Positions 1 to 14,104 of a stretch of DNA of 64,000 nt are shown piece by piece. This stretch comes from Cardinalis cardinalis (taxonomy: Eukaryota; Chordata; Aves; Passeriformes; Cardinalidae): contig JACDOX010000015.1 of the NCBI GenBank assembly GCA_014549065.1, positions 2,706,594 to 2,770,593 on the forward strand, in the 5' to 3' direction. The notes beneath the pieces are model-generated. The model searched no databases, was not told the DNA's origin, and saw nothing but the letters and a program-made list of their open reading frames with translations. Made by a program: the position numbers and the translations under genes. Position 1 is the first letter of the stretch. Every line of letters begins with the position of its first letter.

Positions 1-199
1 GTGATTGCAGTTACAAGCATGGCCTGGGGACAGGGGGTGGAAGCCGAGGAACATGGGTGTTAAATAGAGCAAGTCTTTAGATCAGCTTACTATCTTATAA
101 TCTGGGATGTGGGGAGCAATCCCCTCTGATCGTGTGCCAAGTTCAGCTGGGTCACATCAGACAGCCTGGTATCCTGTGCTCAGCTTTACTCCTGGGTGC
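1..199. other. Unassigned sequence at window start
   Basis: No gene or repeat is recognised here. It lies just outside the 3' end of the first CR1 fragment. Confidence 0.5.
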
Positions 200-785
200 A
201 GGATGACCGAAGCATCATGGAAGGGAACTCTGGGGACCACACAGTTCAAACCCTTGCTCAAACCAAGGTCATATACATTGAGTTGCTCAGGATGGTGTCC
301 TGCTGGGTTTTGACTCCCTCAGCAATGGAGATCCACAAGCTCTCTGGGCAATCTCTCTATTGCAGTGTTTGACAACACTGACACTAAAACAGGTTAACAG
401 GTTTTCTCACATTTAAGTGGAACTTCTTGTATTTTAATTTGTGCTCATTGCCTCTTGTCTTGTCACTTGATGCCACTGAGCAGACACTGTGTTTCCTTGT
501 CTCATCAAAAATTGCGTGATAATACATTGTTGAGACCTACACAAGTCTTTTTTCTCTGAACTAACATTACTGACCGTTACTCTTTTAGCCTCTCCTCATA
601 CTGCAATTCTTCAATGATGATTCTGGCACTTTAATGGAGTCATTCTGCTTTGTCCATGTCCTCCTTGGACTGNGGAGCCCAGCAATGCTTGCAGCTCTCC
701 AGATGTGCATAGCAGGGATGAGTAGAGAGAAAGGATTTTTTGCAGTGACCTGCTGGCAATGTTCTTCTTAATGCAGCTCAAGTAC
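200..785 (-). mobile_element. CR1 LINE fragment, older copy, 5'-truncated
   Basis: Read on the minus strand this is the 3' part of a CR1 non-LTR retrotransposon. On the plus strand the diagnostic blocks occur in the expected order: the 'ggaagggaactctgg' block near 220, 'ttgctcaggatggtgtcc' near 283, 'ctctctgggcaa' near 340, the 'ttgcctcttgtcttgtcact' block near 448, 'agcctctcctcata' near 587 and 'gagcccagcaatgc' near 674. Divergence is high, with many substitutions and small indels, so the copy is old. It ends where the next, better preserved CR1 begins at about 786. No coding capacity remains. Family from known CR1 consensus; subfamily not assigned. Confidence 0.85.
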
Positions 786-1690
786 ATAGAATTACAGACT
801 CATAGAATATTGGAATGGTTTGAGTTGGAAAGGACCTCAAAGATCATCTAGTTCCAAGCCCCCTGCCATGGGCAAGGACACCTTCCACCAGGCCACAGGC
901 AGGTCAAAGCCCCACCCAAACTCACCTTGAACACTTCCAGGGATGAGGCACCCACAGCTTTTGTGGGTAACCTTTTCCAATATCGGACCAGTCTCATAGC
1001 GAAGAATTTCTTGCTTATATCTAATCTAAATCTATTGCCTTTCTGTTTAAAGCCTTGTCCTATCATTGTAAGTCTTTGTAAAAAGCCCCTCTGCAGCTCT
1101 CCTGTAGGACCCTTTTAGGTATTAGAAGGCCACAATAAGGTCACCATGGAGCCTTCTCCAGGCTGAACAACCCCAACTCTTCCAACCTGTCTTGGCAGGA
1201 GTGATGTCCAAGTCCTCTGATTATCTTTGTGGACAGGTTCTCTTCTGGACAGATCCACAACATAAGAAATGTTGGGGACCCCAGAGCTGGATGCAGCACT
1301 CCAGATGGGATCTCACCAGAGCACAGGGGCAGAATCCCCTCCCTCGCTCTGTTGCCCTCACTGCTTTGGGTGCAGCCCAGGGCACATCTGGTTCTCCGGG
1401 CTGTGAGTGCCCATGGCTGGATCATGGGCAGCCTCTCACCCACCAGCACCCCCAAGTCCTTCTCAGCAGGGCTGCTCTGATCTGTTCATCCCCCCAGTGT
1501 TCCTGCTGGGGGTTGCCTGACCCAGGCGAAGCCCCTTGCGCTTGGTCTTGTTAAACCTCATGAGATTCCCATGGGCCCACTGCTCAAGCTTGTCCTGGTC
1601 CCTTTGGATGACATTCATCCTTCAGGCATGGCAACTGCACCATTCAGCTTGGTGGTGTTGTCTGCATTTCCTGCAAGAATTACTGGCTCC
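786..1690 (-). mobile_element. CR1 LINE fragment, about 900 bp, second subfamily
   Basis: This begins with the characteristic CR1 3' terminus in reverse complement (the 'catagaat' 8-mers, then 'tggtttgagttggaaagga'). It continues through the 'ccctgccatgggcaaggaca' block, the 'tctaatctaaat' block near 1020, 'cttctccaggctgaacaa' near 1151, the 'aggtccttctcagcagggc' type block near 1455 and 'gtccctttggatgacattc' near 1598. It reaches further 5' than any other CR1 in the window, into the end of the former reverse-transcriptase frame, which carries stops and frameshifts. Short frames in this span are by-products of the repeat. The 5' limit near 1690 is approximate because similarity fades. Confidence 0.92.
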
Positions 1691-4207
1691 TGGTCTGACA
1701 GAAGCCTCCAATCCCCATGCACATTATCTGACTTTCTAAAACTAGGGTAATGTTTTCTCTCATTTTCCCTTCAAAATGCAACCATTTCCAGGGAGGGACC
1801 AACCCTTATTACACACAAATAGAGGGCTGACCTAAATGCTGTTTCCAAGGACATTGAAATAATAACCACAACAATAATTCAGCAATATTTTCTGTGAGGC
1901 AAAGATACAATCAGTGAAAGTTGTTGATGATTACAACCTATCAAGAGGCTCAACAGATTGCAGAAAACCCCTTAACCAAGTTGCTTATGAAGTAAAACTT
2001 GAGAAATAGGTGGCTTTGAGGCATGATACTAGACTTACACATGGTGTGTTCTTCACATACACCACTCACCTGAAGGAGTACTTGATATACTATTTTCACT
2101 GCTTCTTGTATAAATAAGAGCCAAGAATCTTGCTTAGAGATGGCTTTTAATAATGGGCTGCAGTTTTCATGGTATATAAAAACTGATTTCTGATGAAGGA
2201 AGGAAGCCCAATTAAATATAGACGCCATGCTAATGACAAGGTGACGGACAAATGACTAAGACAGATTTGAACACACCTAGGCCACACCTCAGGACACTTG
2301 CAGGAGAAAGCGTGCTGCTGAACATGGGAAAGCTGCCCTATGATTGGAAAGAAAGCAGAAAAAATCAAGACAGTTTCAATTTCTATGAATAATGTGAGCA
2401 TCTGGACATCAATATTAAATAAAGTCCAATCTTTTCTTTCATATGTTTCCAGTGTCAAGCCATGACAGGAAAGAAGGTAAAGGAGAGGGTAACAGGTCTT
2501 GATCCAGCTGTATAATATCTGTATTTGATGAAAAATCTTCAACAGCCATAAACAAGGATTTTTATTGTAATTATAAGCAGAATATTGATTCACAAATAGT
2601 TTAGCCATTCTGCTGAGTTTTGAAGATTGGGTTATTTCAGAGTAATGTTGCATATGTTGAAGATATAATACAGATAGTGAACAGGAAATTTCCTCACACT
2701 GGGGGCATTTCTAAAGATTCCACAGCTCTTACACTGCTAGCATTGAACTGTTATAGGTAGTTAATCCCCAGCTGGCAAAATCTAATGTAAATCCATGTGC
2801 TTTAAGCCAAGAAGTTGAAAGAGGTTTGTTTCTGCAAGTTTTCTCTCTCTGCTATATATAGTAACCACTGATGGCACGAGCAGGGTGTTCTACTGCATAA
2901 ACAAGGCCTCAGAGGCTCTCCTTAGCCTGTGCTTAACTACAGATACCAGGTGTGTATATCCTTTCAAAGAGATGGAGGAATTTCTTAATTTGTTGTCACA
3001 TTGAAACTAAAGCATTTCCTCATAACATAATTTAAAAAGGGAGGCAACATGGACTAGAAAAGAAATTTGTATTAAGTTGCTCTTTCTGAACCTTATAATA
3101 CTTTCTCCTGAAAAGGGGAAGAGTGTGCAGCCTTTGCAAACTGTGAGGTGTGATCAGTCTGATTTAGGGAGTCTGTTTCCTTACAATAATGTAAATATGA
3201 TCTTCTATAAACAGCTCAGGTCTTGAGGAATCTCTCAAAAATTATTGCTTAGTAAGTAGAGCACTGTTAGAGATGACCTACAGAGATANTAAGCACTGCA
3301 AGGCATGTCCATTTAGTTAGGGGAATTTTTACAATTCTTTTAGTCCTAGGATTTCCTACCAGTAAATCTATTACACTACACAACAAACAGGTTGAAGAAT
3401 TCACCAAACTAACAAAGTTTGGGATAGCTTGGAATTGGCTGGCATGTCCACAATTTCTGCTCCCAAAACTCTCAGAAGCATTCCTCCACCTGAGAGCCTC
3501 TGCCTGAACATTTGTTTGGGCCAGATTCTCACAGGCCCACACTCTTTGAGTTCAATAGAATGAATTTTCTTATTTTAAGCTCCCTTAAAAAGAAATTATA
3601 GGCAAACATAAATCCAAATAATTGACAAACACTACCCCCAACCCCCCAAAGGCAGAAGTGTTCTCTTCCTTCAAAGTGTATTTTTTTTCCCAAGACCTTT
3701 CTCAGTCTCTTAATCCTCTCTTTTATCACTCAACGAAAGAGAGAATATATTGTCCCCAGAATCCTGGTCAATACTTCCCTTAATTTCCAGGCTTTTCCTT
3801 CTCCTTAGGCAGCAGACTAAAAGTCACATTTTGCCTACATTCTCTCTTCAAGGACCTATGCTCTACACAAAAAACATAAGCACATTTTACTCTTCAGTAT
3901 TTCCTGAATACACTTAGTGATACCTTACCTACTACTGGAAGTTCATGGCTGTCTGTAAATACATGCAACACTCTTGTAACACCACTACAAGCTTTTCTTG
4001 AATTAGGTCACTATTTGCAAACCCAGCAGTCACTTGTCAGAAAACAAAACACTATATTTCAGGAGCAGAGAAGATGTGGCATGGCAGCTGTCCTCTCTCC
4101 TGCCCAGCTCCCCACCTTTCTTTCCTTGGAGAGCACATAGGGAAGAATCCCACCCAACTTCTCCTGTTATCTGTTCTTCTGCAAAGGATTCAACAGAGAG
4201 ATAAAGT
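1691..4207. other. Unique A+T-rich DNA, no gene seen
   Basis: No gene, RNA gene or named repeat is recognised. The longest stop-free frame is on the minus strand at 2147-2653 (168 codons). It has no recognisable domain, low-complexity hydrophobic composition, and no convincing splice or polyadenylation context, so I read it as chance. Confidence 0.55.
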
Positions 4208-4400
4208 ATAGAATCATAGAATCATGGAGGAGTCATAGAATGGTTTGGGTTGGAAGAAACCCCAAAGATCATCTAGCTCCAACCCTACTGCCATGGACAG
4301 GGACATCTTTCACTACACCAGATTGCTCAGACCCCATCCAACCTGGCCTCGATTACTTTCAGTAAATCCTCCACCCATTACCAGAAGCTCTCCAAGCACC
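4208..4400 (-). mobile_element. CR1 LINE 3' end, short 5'-truncated copy
   Basis: The plus strand starts with repeated 'agaatcatagaatcatgg' and 'catagaatggtttgggttgg', the reverse complement of the CR1 3' tail. The 'gatcatctagctccaaccc', 'ccatggacagggacatc' and 'catccaacctggcctcgat' blocks follow. The tail is longer than usual because the 8-mer-like unit is repeated with a short interruption (4208-4245). Similarity to CR1 stops near 4400, typical of 5' truncation during reverse transcription. Confidence 0.92.
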
Positions 4401-4690
4401 AACCCCACTCCAGCCACTACCTCCTGAAAAGAATCACTACCAAGTTCCCTTCAGCTCCACTGACACCTTTTACCCTCAGCTTCAGCATCTCTGGAATCAA
4501 TGTTACACAAAGGGGAGAGCAAAAGGTCAGGACAAGATGTAGGTAGAAGTTTGCCTCAAGAAAACTAAAGAACAATAACAGGTATTGATTTAGTTATTGC
4601 TTCTCCTCGAAGCCCTGGGATTTATTTCTCCCATGATATTAGCTGCCTTTCTCCTCAGCAAGTCCTTCAGTTAAATATGGCTGTCCTGCT

Positions 4691-4793
4691 AAAAACAAAC
4701 AAAAAAACAACCCCCCCCCCAAAAAAAAACCCCAAAAAACACTGAACCCAAAACAAAAAAAAAAGCCACCAAAACAAAAAGAAAACACCACCA
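4691..4793. repeat. A/C-only low-complexity tract with a C10 run
   Basis: Positions 4691-4742 contain only A and C on the plus strand, including a run of ten C at 4711-4720 flanked by A-rich stretches. The A/C bias continues to about 4793 with a few other bases. Likely a degenerate microsatellite or poly(A)-derived tract, and prone to assembly length error. Confidence 0.9.
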
Positions 4794-4799
4794 AAATCT

Positions 4800-7700
4800 C
4801 CAAATGTTTCTTCTCCCAAGAAGTCTGTGACACTGACCCACAATTCATATCCTTCGCTATTTAAATGGCTTGATCTTGCAAATTCTCTTTGATTTGCCTT
4901 TGGTGAAATTTTACAGCTTTTAAGGTTTCATCTGCTGAGAAAATGCACACATTTTTTCCTGTTAGTTTCAACAATCTCATTGTTCCATAATGCCTTGATA
5001 GCAGACACTAAGGNCGTTTGCTTTCTAGTGTCAGTCCTTATCACCAGCTCTTGACATTTTAAGTAAATGTGGAGGCAAAAACACTACAGAGAAATCCCCT
5101 ATATTCAAAGTGAGCTGGCTGCCACAAGAAAAGTCCCAATAATAAATTAATAAACCATACATAGACTATCATTCCAAGAATATCTTGATTCCTTTTTCTT
5201 ACTCCCCCTCTCCAACTTTCACCTCCCTTCTGAATGGCTTTCTCAAAATAAACAAAGCTAAAGAGTCCTGCACAGACAATCAGACTAGAGGCCATTCTAA
5301 AGTCTTTAATTACGTTAGAAACATCCACCTGGAAAAAAAATCATTTACACAGGTACCAGATACTAGCAATATATCTCAAGGCACTTCATATCAAAGAAAC
5401 ATCAGTAGGTCTTTTTTGAAGAACATGCAGACAACATTTTCTTTACAGCATTATTCTGTTAGCANAAACAACAGAAACCAAGGAAGATGATGACAGTCAT
5501 TGTAAGAGCTCCTTTCTTTTGTGAGGGACAAGATCAGGTTCTGAAGAGTTTGGTTAAATGTTGAGTTATCCGAATACCATTGAGTGTCAATTATCTAATT
5601 ACTTTGGAAAGGGGTGTAAGAATTTAGTAATTAACTATTTCTCATGCAGTGTACTTGAAGTTGTTTGATCCATTAGCACTTGACATGGGAGNAGGAGGGA
5701 AACATCAGAAATTAACCTGGATTTCAGCATCATACTTTCTGGAACTACTTCTACCAGACATGCAGTGACACCTCAGAGATTACCAGATGATGAGAGCAAT
5801 TAAGAAGCTGTGCCTCACAAAGCAAATAGAGCTCTCCATGTAGGACTGAAACATGAAAAGGAGACTTTTTACTATGGGATCAAAGGGAAAAGAACTAAGA
5901 AAACAGCTGTGAGAAATTAGGGCTGAAATGTAAATTTTCCCACCTGGGGAATTTACCCTCAAGATTGCTATGTTGGGCAACAGATCACTTCGTAATACCA
6001 GAACTGAAAGCGAGGCAACTGAGGCAGTGAAAGGTGCAGGCCTCTAGATTCCAGGCTAATTTTGCTGATGTGGCTGCACTACTGCTCAAATGGGACCATT
6101 GAGCTCTACAAAGCATGCTGCTTGCTCCCTTAGAAATCCCTGCAAAGCTGTTTTGCACAGAGTAAACATACTCTGGGAAGTAAGCGAATCTAGCTCATGA
6201 TGCCTCCTGTGACAACCAGCTCAGAGCAATGCAGAAAGAAGCAAAAATGTAATTTGTTATATAACTTTGGAAGAATTTCCAAGCCACAGTAGTTGTATTA
6301 GCATAGTAAAGTCCTTGTCCTTGCTGTCTTCTAATACAAAGGAGTTTTTCGTAGAAGCACTAGGCAATGTTGCAGCAAGAGACGAATTACTGATAATTAG
6401 AAAACAGAGAGTAAAACATTGTTCTTTATAAATTGGATCCTGGTGCATAGACCCATTTGATGATTAAAAAACTCTGAAATTACAACTAAAAAACTTTGGG
6501 GAGTGGAAGTTATGCAAGTGAAATCCAACAAACTGATGTGCAGGGATGAAATATGTGAATTACATGTATGGATAAATTAACTGAGGGAATAAAGTGTACT
6601 CCTTCCTGAAAGCAGGGTCTGTAAAAATATGTTATATCCTTGATCTCCAGTTTCAGGACAACGAACTCATTGGAAAGGGAAATAAAACAAAACAACTGAG
6701 TAAAAACTTGAGCATGTGTCCTTGAGCAAAACACTCCATGGAATGCAGATTATATCTGAGAGTTGACCACTCAATAGGACATCTTTGGACTTAACATACT
6801 TCTTAGTAAGGCTCACTTTTTACTTCACAAGAAGCAACTTCTTCCCTTTTGGAAAGTTGCAGTTGAAGATTTATTCACACTGGTTGAAAAAATAATGTGT
6901 GGAGTTTTTTTCCCAAAGTATTATTTTCACTCCTGTGAAATAGCCTTAGGATGAAATACTACAGCTACACATGTGGTTGTGCTACTGATCCATTACACCA
7001 ACTGTATGAGGAGTTATGCTGTTTCCAACTACGCTGTTGCAACTATTTGCCATTGTAGTGAGAAGACTGAACTCCATTTCATCAGTTCTGAAGACTGAAA
7101 AGTTTAATTCTGATCTGGACTTTGCACTTAGCAATCAGCAAGCAAATGAGCAAAATGAGATTTGTCAGGTGGAAATATTTAATTTAGCAGAAAACAATTT
7201 GAGTATCTTTAATATCTTTAAGACATAGCTAAGGAAACATTAGTCCTGCACATCTCTAAAGAAACGAAATTGTTTATTTGGGATGTTGAGTGCATCCCTC
7301 TCTTCATTATTATGATGAAAATCACACTTAGAAATTAATGATCATGAGCACATGCTCAGTGGTACATGGAGATCATCATCCAAGCACAGACAGATATGCT
7401 GAGGTTTAAAATATATCTCCAAATTCTGAAAGAAAAAGAAAAAGGGATAAGATTTGTTGCTCTGTCTGAAAAGGTTTCTGTTAGGCAATTTGGACATAGC
7501 AAAGAAAATGAAGTCTAGGAAAATAAACAATGGGAATAAATAGTAATGATATTGGAAGAGGAGCTACATGTCCTGAAGACAAAAGACCTCAGAGGTGCAC
7601 TGCACTTGGTTAGTCAGGCAGCTAGTAAATACTTTCTGGCTGACTAGATCTGTTTTGCAGCATGGCTAATACATCTGAGGGGGGAGGAATAGGTCTAGTG

Positions 7701-10700
7701 ATGAAAATTGTACTTATAATAGTTCAACTTGGTGGACACAGAAAGTGTGGGGTGTAACACCAAACAAGTAATGTGAGTTAGAAGTGTGGTAGTAAATGAA
7801 AAGGGAATTGCATTCACAATAATTGCCGTGTAACACACACGAGCTGATGTATGCCACAAATTATTCAGCTCAATTATTTCACAAATGCTTTTTTTTTTAA
7901 CAGTAATCTATGAAAATCTTCAGAAGCTAAATATGCCTTAAAACCTGTTTGGAAGCAAAGAGATTATAACTGCATTGACACTGGCCATGGGAAAACTGGG
8001 TGACCTGAGATTCCTGGAAGAGACATGATCAGCAGCATAGCACAGCTGCCATGCTTCCCGCTGCCCTGCTGGGAAGAGGATTCATATCCTCGCTCTGGAC
8101 ATTTCCATTGCTCCACAAACAGTATTTCAGATCTTAGGCACTACTTTGTCTTGCTGGGCACCTTCCTTTGTCACCTCCCCTATGCGCCAAGTGTGTTCCT
8201 GAGTGCAGGAGAGCATGTGGGAATACCAGAAAGGTGAATTGCCCAGAAAAAGTTCTGAATTATCAGAAGCAGGGGGACATAACTTCTAGAGAAAGAAAAC
8301 AACAAGAAAATCCAGTGAATTTGTTTTCCTCAAGTCATAATAAAACCGAAACCTCCCACAGCCACCTGCCCCTTCTTCCCCTCCAATCAGTGTATAAGCT
8401 ACTCATTGGAGAACATATATATTATAGATCTATGTATCTATGTATTTTAAAAGTTGCTTAATAATGGGCTGTGGCCCATGGAAAGGAAAGGAAAAACGCA
8501 ACACTTGCTCAAGAGCTGTTAAGTGAAGACACACTTCAACAACTACTAAAGCAGGAGGAGCTCTGGCAACCGCAGAACAGGAAAATAAATTTTTAAAATT
8601 TGCATTTTTGGACTCATCTGGTGGTGGCTGCTTCTTCCTGGAGAAGTTTTCATCCAAGCAAACCTAATAAGTGTCTTCCCTTGTCCCTGATTTCAGGAGG
8701 GTCTGGACTCGGTGCTGCTGAGGTCCTGCACTCCCCCTGGCTGCCCAGCTGTCTGCAGGGCAAACTGCAGGATGACAAGCAGCTTGTGGGATGCCAAAAT
8801 GATGTTGAGATTTTACAATTTGCCTCAGCTGTTCAGAGCCTGAAAACCTGCAAGGCTGCCTCATCTTATTTTTGCTGCTGAAAGACAAAATCAAACTCAA
8901 GTTGAAGTCAGCAGTGAAAACACCAATTGTTACAGACTTTCAAGGATTTTCAAGGGAATCAAGATGAAATCTCCAGGAGTTTCCATCATGTAACACAAGC
9001 TTTACTTACAGTTTTGCCCAGTGCAATAGTTCCCTGGGCCTATGGAAATTAGAACTGTTACTGCAAGATAAGCAAGGCAGGAAGTTTTCAGGCACCTGCC
9101 ACTCTCTGCTAAGCTCCTGTATCCGTGCTCAAGGCCAGCAGTAAAAACGTACTAAATCTCCTTTTCTTTCATTTTGGTGCAGGTTGCCTTTCATCCATTG
9201 CAGGGTAACAATGGTGACTCATGGAAATACAAATATGGCAGAGTCCAATGAAGTGATTCTCATACTACAGTGCAAACACTGCAACACAGAAAAAAAGCAG
9301 ACAGCAGCTCCTGTTTTTGTGGCGAGATCGGTTCCAGGATAACTGGAGCAGTTTTTACAGGCTGCTTGAGAAAGTGGGCTGCATATTACATATAAAAAGG
9401 TATGGCAGTGCTATTCTTCACATCATGTCATGTTAATATATATTTCTAAATAACTCCAAATACTAAAAGACACATTTTGTTCTTGTCCTCTGCCAGTTTT
9501 AATCCAATGGGTTTGGAAGCTTAAATGGATTCCTTTCATACTTCCTCTAAAAATATCATTCTAAAAATACTCTTCCAATTATTGAACTTTTAGAAAAGAA
9601 AACCTGGGCTTGCCAAAGTACCCATTCGCCAGATAGGGCAACCATTGTCAGCAGTCTCTGCAGTTTGGCTCAACATGATAAATGTTGATGGGAAGGCATC
9701 CTGCAAAAATATAATAACGTTTTCAGAGCCTATGTCCCATTTTCAAATGTGAATGAAGTTTTAAATGCCAGATTTTCAAAGCTATTTATTATAAAAAGTA
9801 ATTTAAGATTTCATCAGCATACAGGCAGGCTTGTAACCAATTTGAGCCCATTAGAAGCAAAAGACTGTTATTTCTATGCGCATAAGCATTTTCAAAACTC
9901 TATTCCCAGAAAACTGCAGTTCCAATGCTTTAAAGAAACAGATTCACAAATATGAAAATATTTTGAGATTTTTCTTTTTATTTTTCAAAAGTAAAGGAGA
10001 AAAAAGAGAAAGGACATCTGAAGTTTCAAATGCAGTTATGTAATTAGATACCCACTGATCATAGGGTTTAATAATTAAACCATAGGTACATATATTTCAG
10101 TGCTAACTACTATTAATATAGATTTGATTTGATTTCTTTTATTATATGATGTAATTTCTGCTGTCTTCTTTGACAAACCAAACAGTATTAGGAAAGTGTT
10201 ATAAACATATGTAAAGGGGAAACAAAGTGAAACCATTGAAAAGCTGAGTGACAACAAGTTAGCATGAATAACAGAAGAATCAGATAAAAGAAGGGAGAAA
10301 CAGAGAAAACAAGGGTCTTCTGAAAATTAAGTTAAATATATTAGTCCCTTCATATAGTTAGCTTTCTATCTATACAAAATAACTTAAACTGTTCACAGTA
10401 CTGTTATTTGCTTTCTTAAAATCTAATGAAGAACTTTGTAGAAGATAAAAAGATCGACCCCAGTTTAAGATGCATAAGTTTCTCCAAATCTCTCATTAAT
10501 TCATTAAGTATAATATTAAATACATTCCTTGTCTTCTTGCAATAACTGAATAACTCAATGTCTTTAATCCATGTAGAAAAACATTTCAGTTAAAAGTCAA
10601 TATAAAATATTATTTGGCTAAAATCTCTTCCTAAAATTCTCCTCGTGGACATTTCACCCCACAAGGGAGTTTCACAATAACAAATATGCCACACTACACA

Positions 10701-13700
10701 CAGATGCAAACATGCTTTGCCTCTTACTAAGGCGATACTGAGTGCTGGGTTGCAGGTAATATCCTTCTAAGCTCCCCTTCTCTTTGTGTGCCACCTTTTT
10801 CTGTGGCAAGCGTGTACCACACAAACAAGTTGCTAAGAGATAACACAGATTGTGAAATTACAGTACACAGCAGCAACTTCTCTTGGATGCCCATGTAATC
10901 CCAGCCCCAGTGAGGATAATGCAGTTTGCACTGAACGGATGGGAGGCAAACTCCTTCCATACACCATACAGAGAAGCCATTGGGCGGAGTAGGTAACACG
11001 CTGTAAATCCACACCCTCACTTGCTTCATGGTAATTTGTCCATGAAAGTATCCTTTGGGTTGCCTGGAGATGGATGTTCTCTCACTCTTCAAAGAAAACA
11101 AGGAAACTGTACCTGATGAATGACAAAATGAAATGTTTATAGAAAGTGCAAGACACTTCACTTGCTAAAAAGTGAAAAGTTAGAAGCCATAACAGAAAAT
11201 TTAGCTCTAGGCAGATAGCTATGTATAACTAACTTATAACAATATATTCTCTTCCATTCCTGTGAAATTGAAAACCAATTTTAATATCTTCTACATTCTG
11301 ACTTTCAAAAGTAAGCGTTAGATTTTGAAACAGTTGTGGACTCAGAAGTCCCCAGCATGAAAGAGAACTGACATATATGGGGCCAATGATCCACCCTCCC
11401 TTAAAATCACACAAAGTTATACCATGAATGATCAAGCACTACCCTCTGTAGTAAACCAAATTTATGATACTGGAACTCTGTTAACTAGGCAAACTATATT
11501 TTTTTTATTATTTATACATATATTTATCATTTAAATGAGTCAGTACATATAAATGAGAGAGTACTTTTTATCTGCTTGTGATTTGAGGAATTATGTTTTT
11601 ATACTAAATCTCATGGCTCTGAAAAAGGCTCTGTTTTCCAAACATAGTTGTATTTGTAAGTGAAAGATTAACAAATTAACATTGTCATGCACAAAATTAG
11701 TATGTTTATCAGCACAGATGTTCATACATCTGTGGATTAACTCACTTTGCAGTTGCACTTACCCACAACCATGTTTTTTTTTTACACACAGAGATCAAAT
11801 TATATTTAGCTGATATTTAGTTATAAAAACAGATCAGATTTAAAGATCAAAAGCCAGTGGCCAGCCTTTTGGGAGTATGATTCTTTAAACAGCTTTTACC
11901 CTTTTAACAGCAATTACCTCATCTCAGTAAGTGTTGCAGGAATCATCTTAAATTTTAAAGGGTATTTTTACATAGAAAATAGAGTAGAATCACAGAAAGA
12001 AAGTACTCCAAATGGTTTGGAGTGATGTGTTACCATGTTTTAGCTACTCTTCTTACTTAAGACATATATCTCAGATCAAAGACGTAGAGTATTACACCAA
12101 TTATTAGCTCACAGGAGGAGGAAGTCAGGGAAAAAAAAGTAAGAGGGAGGAGAGAGGGATTAGCAGAAAAGTAAAAGAGTATTTATTTGAATGCCTGAAT
12201 CTTCCAGCCCACACACTCTTAAACTGGCTGACTAACTATATCACTACCTTCACTTGTTAACTTGATTTTTTTTCCATGCGGATTAGTTTGTTCTTCTCCA
12301 AGAGCTCTCTCATTTTGTGTTGGAATTTTGTGGCTTAAAAAGGAAATAAATGTCTGGTAATTCAGGAAACATCATGATGCAACAATGCAGTGCAAAATAA
12401 CCACTTTGAACTACACAGAGATCTGTAGTATGGAAGGCCAAAGAGAACAACACCTTCTGTGACCTCAACAAAGCTACAATCATCTGCTCTGTTTCAATAC
12501 AAGGGCATAAAGCAACAAGCACAGAGCCAGTTCAAGGTCTACAGTTAGACAATCCCTGCGTGTAAGGCTTGGCCCTTACTCCCTCCCAATGCCAGAGTGA
12601 CAGACACACCCACATCAATGACTGGAGAGAGATTTACTTAAGTGAGGCATGCAGGGCCAGTACAGCAGGGTAGGATGCAGGAGCACTGTGTTCATCCCGC
12701 CATACAAAACTCTGTAACTATTTGAAGAAGTTCCTATTAACCTCTTGCTTCATCCTCAGTACCACCCTGAAGGAATGTGTTTATGGCACAAGTTAACAGG
12801 CCTGCCCACACCCTTGTCATGGGGGAAGGCACAGCCCAAAGAGCATGAAAAGAGGTCAAGCCGCAAGATAAAGCCCACAACAGAAACAAATGGCTAAAAT
12901 ATGTGCCAATGCCGACTTCAAAGGAGTTAAAGCAATGTAAGGCACAAACACCACGAGGCCCAAAGACACCATCTGATGTAGCAAATGCCCCTANCTTGCC
13001 TGTTTGCACTACGGTAACAGCAGAAGTATGTCATGTGCCTACTAACACAAGGGAACACAGGACTGCTCGATTGTCCCTGACAACTCCAGGGATAACTCCA
13101 GACCTGTTGGACTCGGGTGGAGACCGAGGTATATCTGGACAGCCTGGAAAGCAGTGCTTCCTCTTCTTGTGTACCCTAATCTCCCCCTGCTTTTATAGCC
13201 CAGGCTGTCCTGATCTCCGTCATATACTTCCTCATCACTTGCTTTTTACCATGCATAACTTCTCACTCTCCCTTGGATTATCCCCTCACTTGAGCTTGCT
13301 TTGACCACTCCCATTAAAGAAACATCCCACTCAAGGCAACTTGTTCCATCAGTGTCACTCCATCTTCTCTCCATCCTGCAGCTTTTTGAGCACAGCCTTT
13401 ATAGTTTCTACCTGGGCCTTCTCTGCTTGTATGGTTCCTTCTCTTTGCAGATGAAGATATTTTTACCAGAATATTGAATAACTCTTCTGCAGCCAAGAGG
13501 TACATCATAACCCCTGATCTATGGGAAAGGAGAGAGGAAGTCTGTGTATAAGATATACATTCAGGTTAATGTTATACAGTTGTTAAAAACTCTTGAATCA
13601 TGGAAGACCTTATTATATGAAGAATTCACCATTTGTTTACAAAGGCTGCATCAAATCTCTCCCAGACAAAGCACAGTAATGAGCTGTTGTAGTTTTAATG

Positions 13701-14100
13701 ATCTTTAACCTTTTCAAAGATCTCTGGCACAATTACTTGGATGAAGTCTAAAGAAACCAGCTGAATAACTTCTCTGCAAGAAGTGCAGAGCAGAACAAAG
13801 GAAACCAGGCCTTCAAAGAAGGAAATCATATTCAGAGGCTGGATAGAGTGACATTAGTGATGGACAGGAAGCTTAGGAGTGATGTGTTCTGCCTAGCTGC
13901 AGGAGCTTAGTCTTAAATAAGTACAAACTAAGCAAAACATAAGGGTCAGGGCATCTCAAGGCTTGAGGGGAAAAGACAGTTTTGTTCTCCTTGGATTTCT
14001 AGGACTTGATATGTTTCTTTTCTGACCTCCTTAATTTTTTTTTCAATACATTCTTCAAAGACAGCATCCTGTAACTTAATCTAGTTGAACAACTCTTGGG
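4800..14100. other. Long A+T-rich stretch without recognised genes
   Basis: No exon, RNA gene or named transposon is supportable here. Stop-free frames are all under 145 codons and look like chance. Minor low-complexity features include poly(T) near 7890 and 11775 and a short TATC-like tract near 8415-8450. A slightly GC-richer block at 12540-13300 shows no recognised repeat or domain. A faint CR1-tail-like string near 11988 is too short to call. Confidence 0.5.
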
Positions 14101-14104
14101 CTAC

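Noticed and set aside
2147..2653. Minus-strand open frame of 168 codons
   Set aside because: Unremarkable hydrophobic composition and no homology I can name; not supported as an exon.
12903..13304. Frame containing a DSGGD-like string that recalls a retroviral protease active site
   Set aside because: No surrounding protease or polymerase motifs and no LTR nearby; a chance short match.
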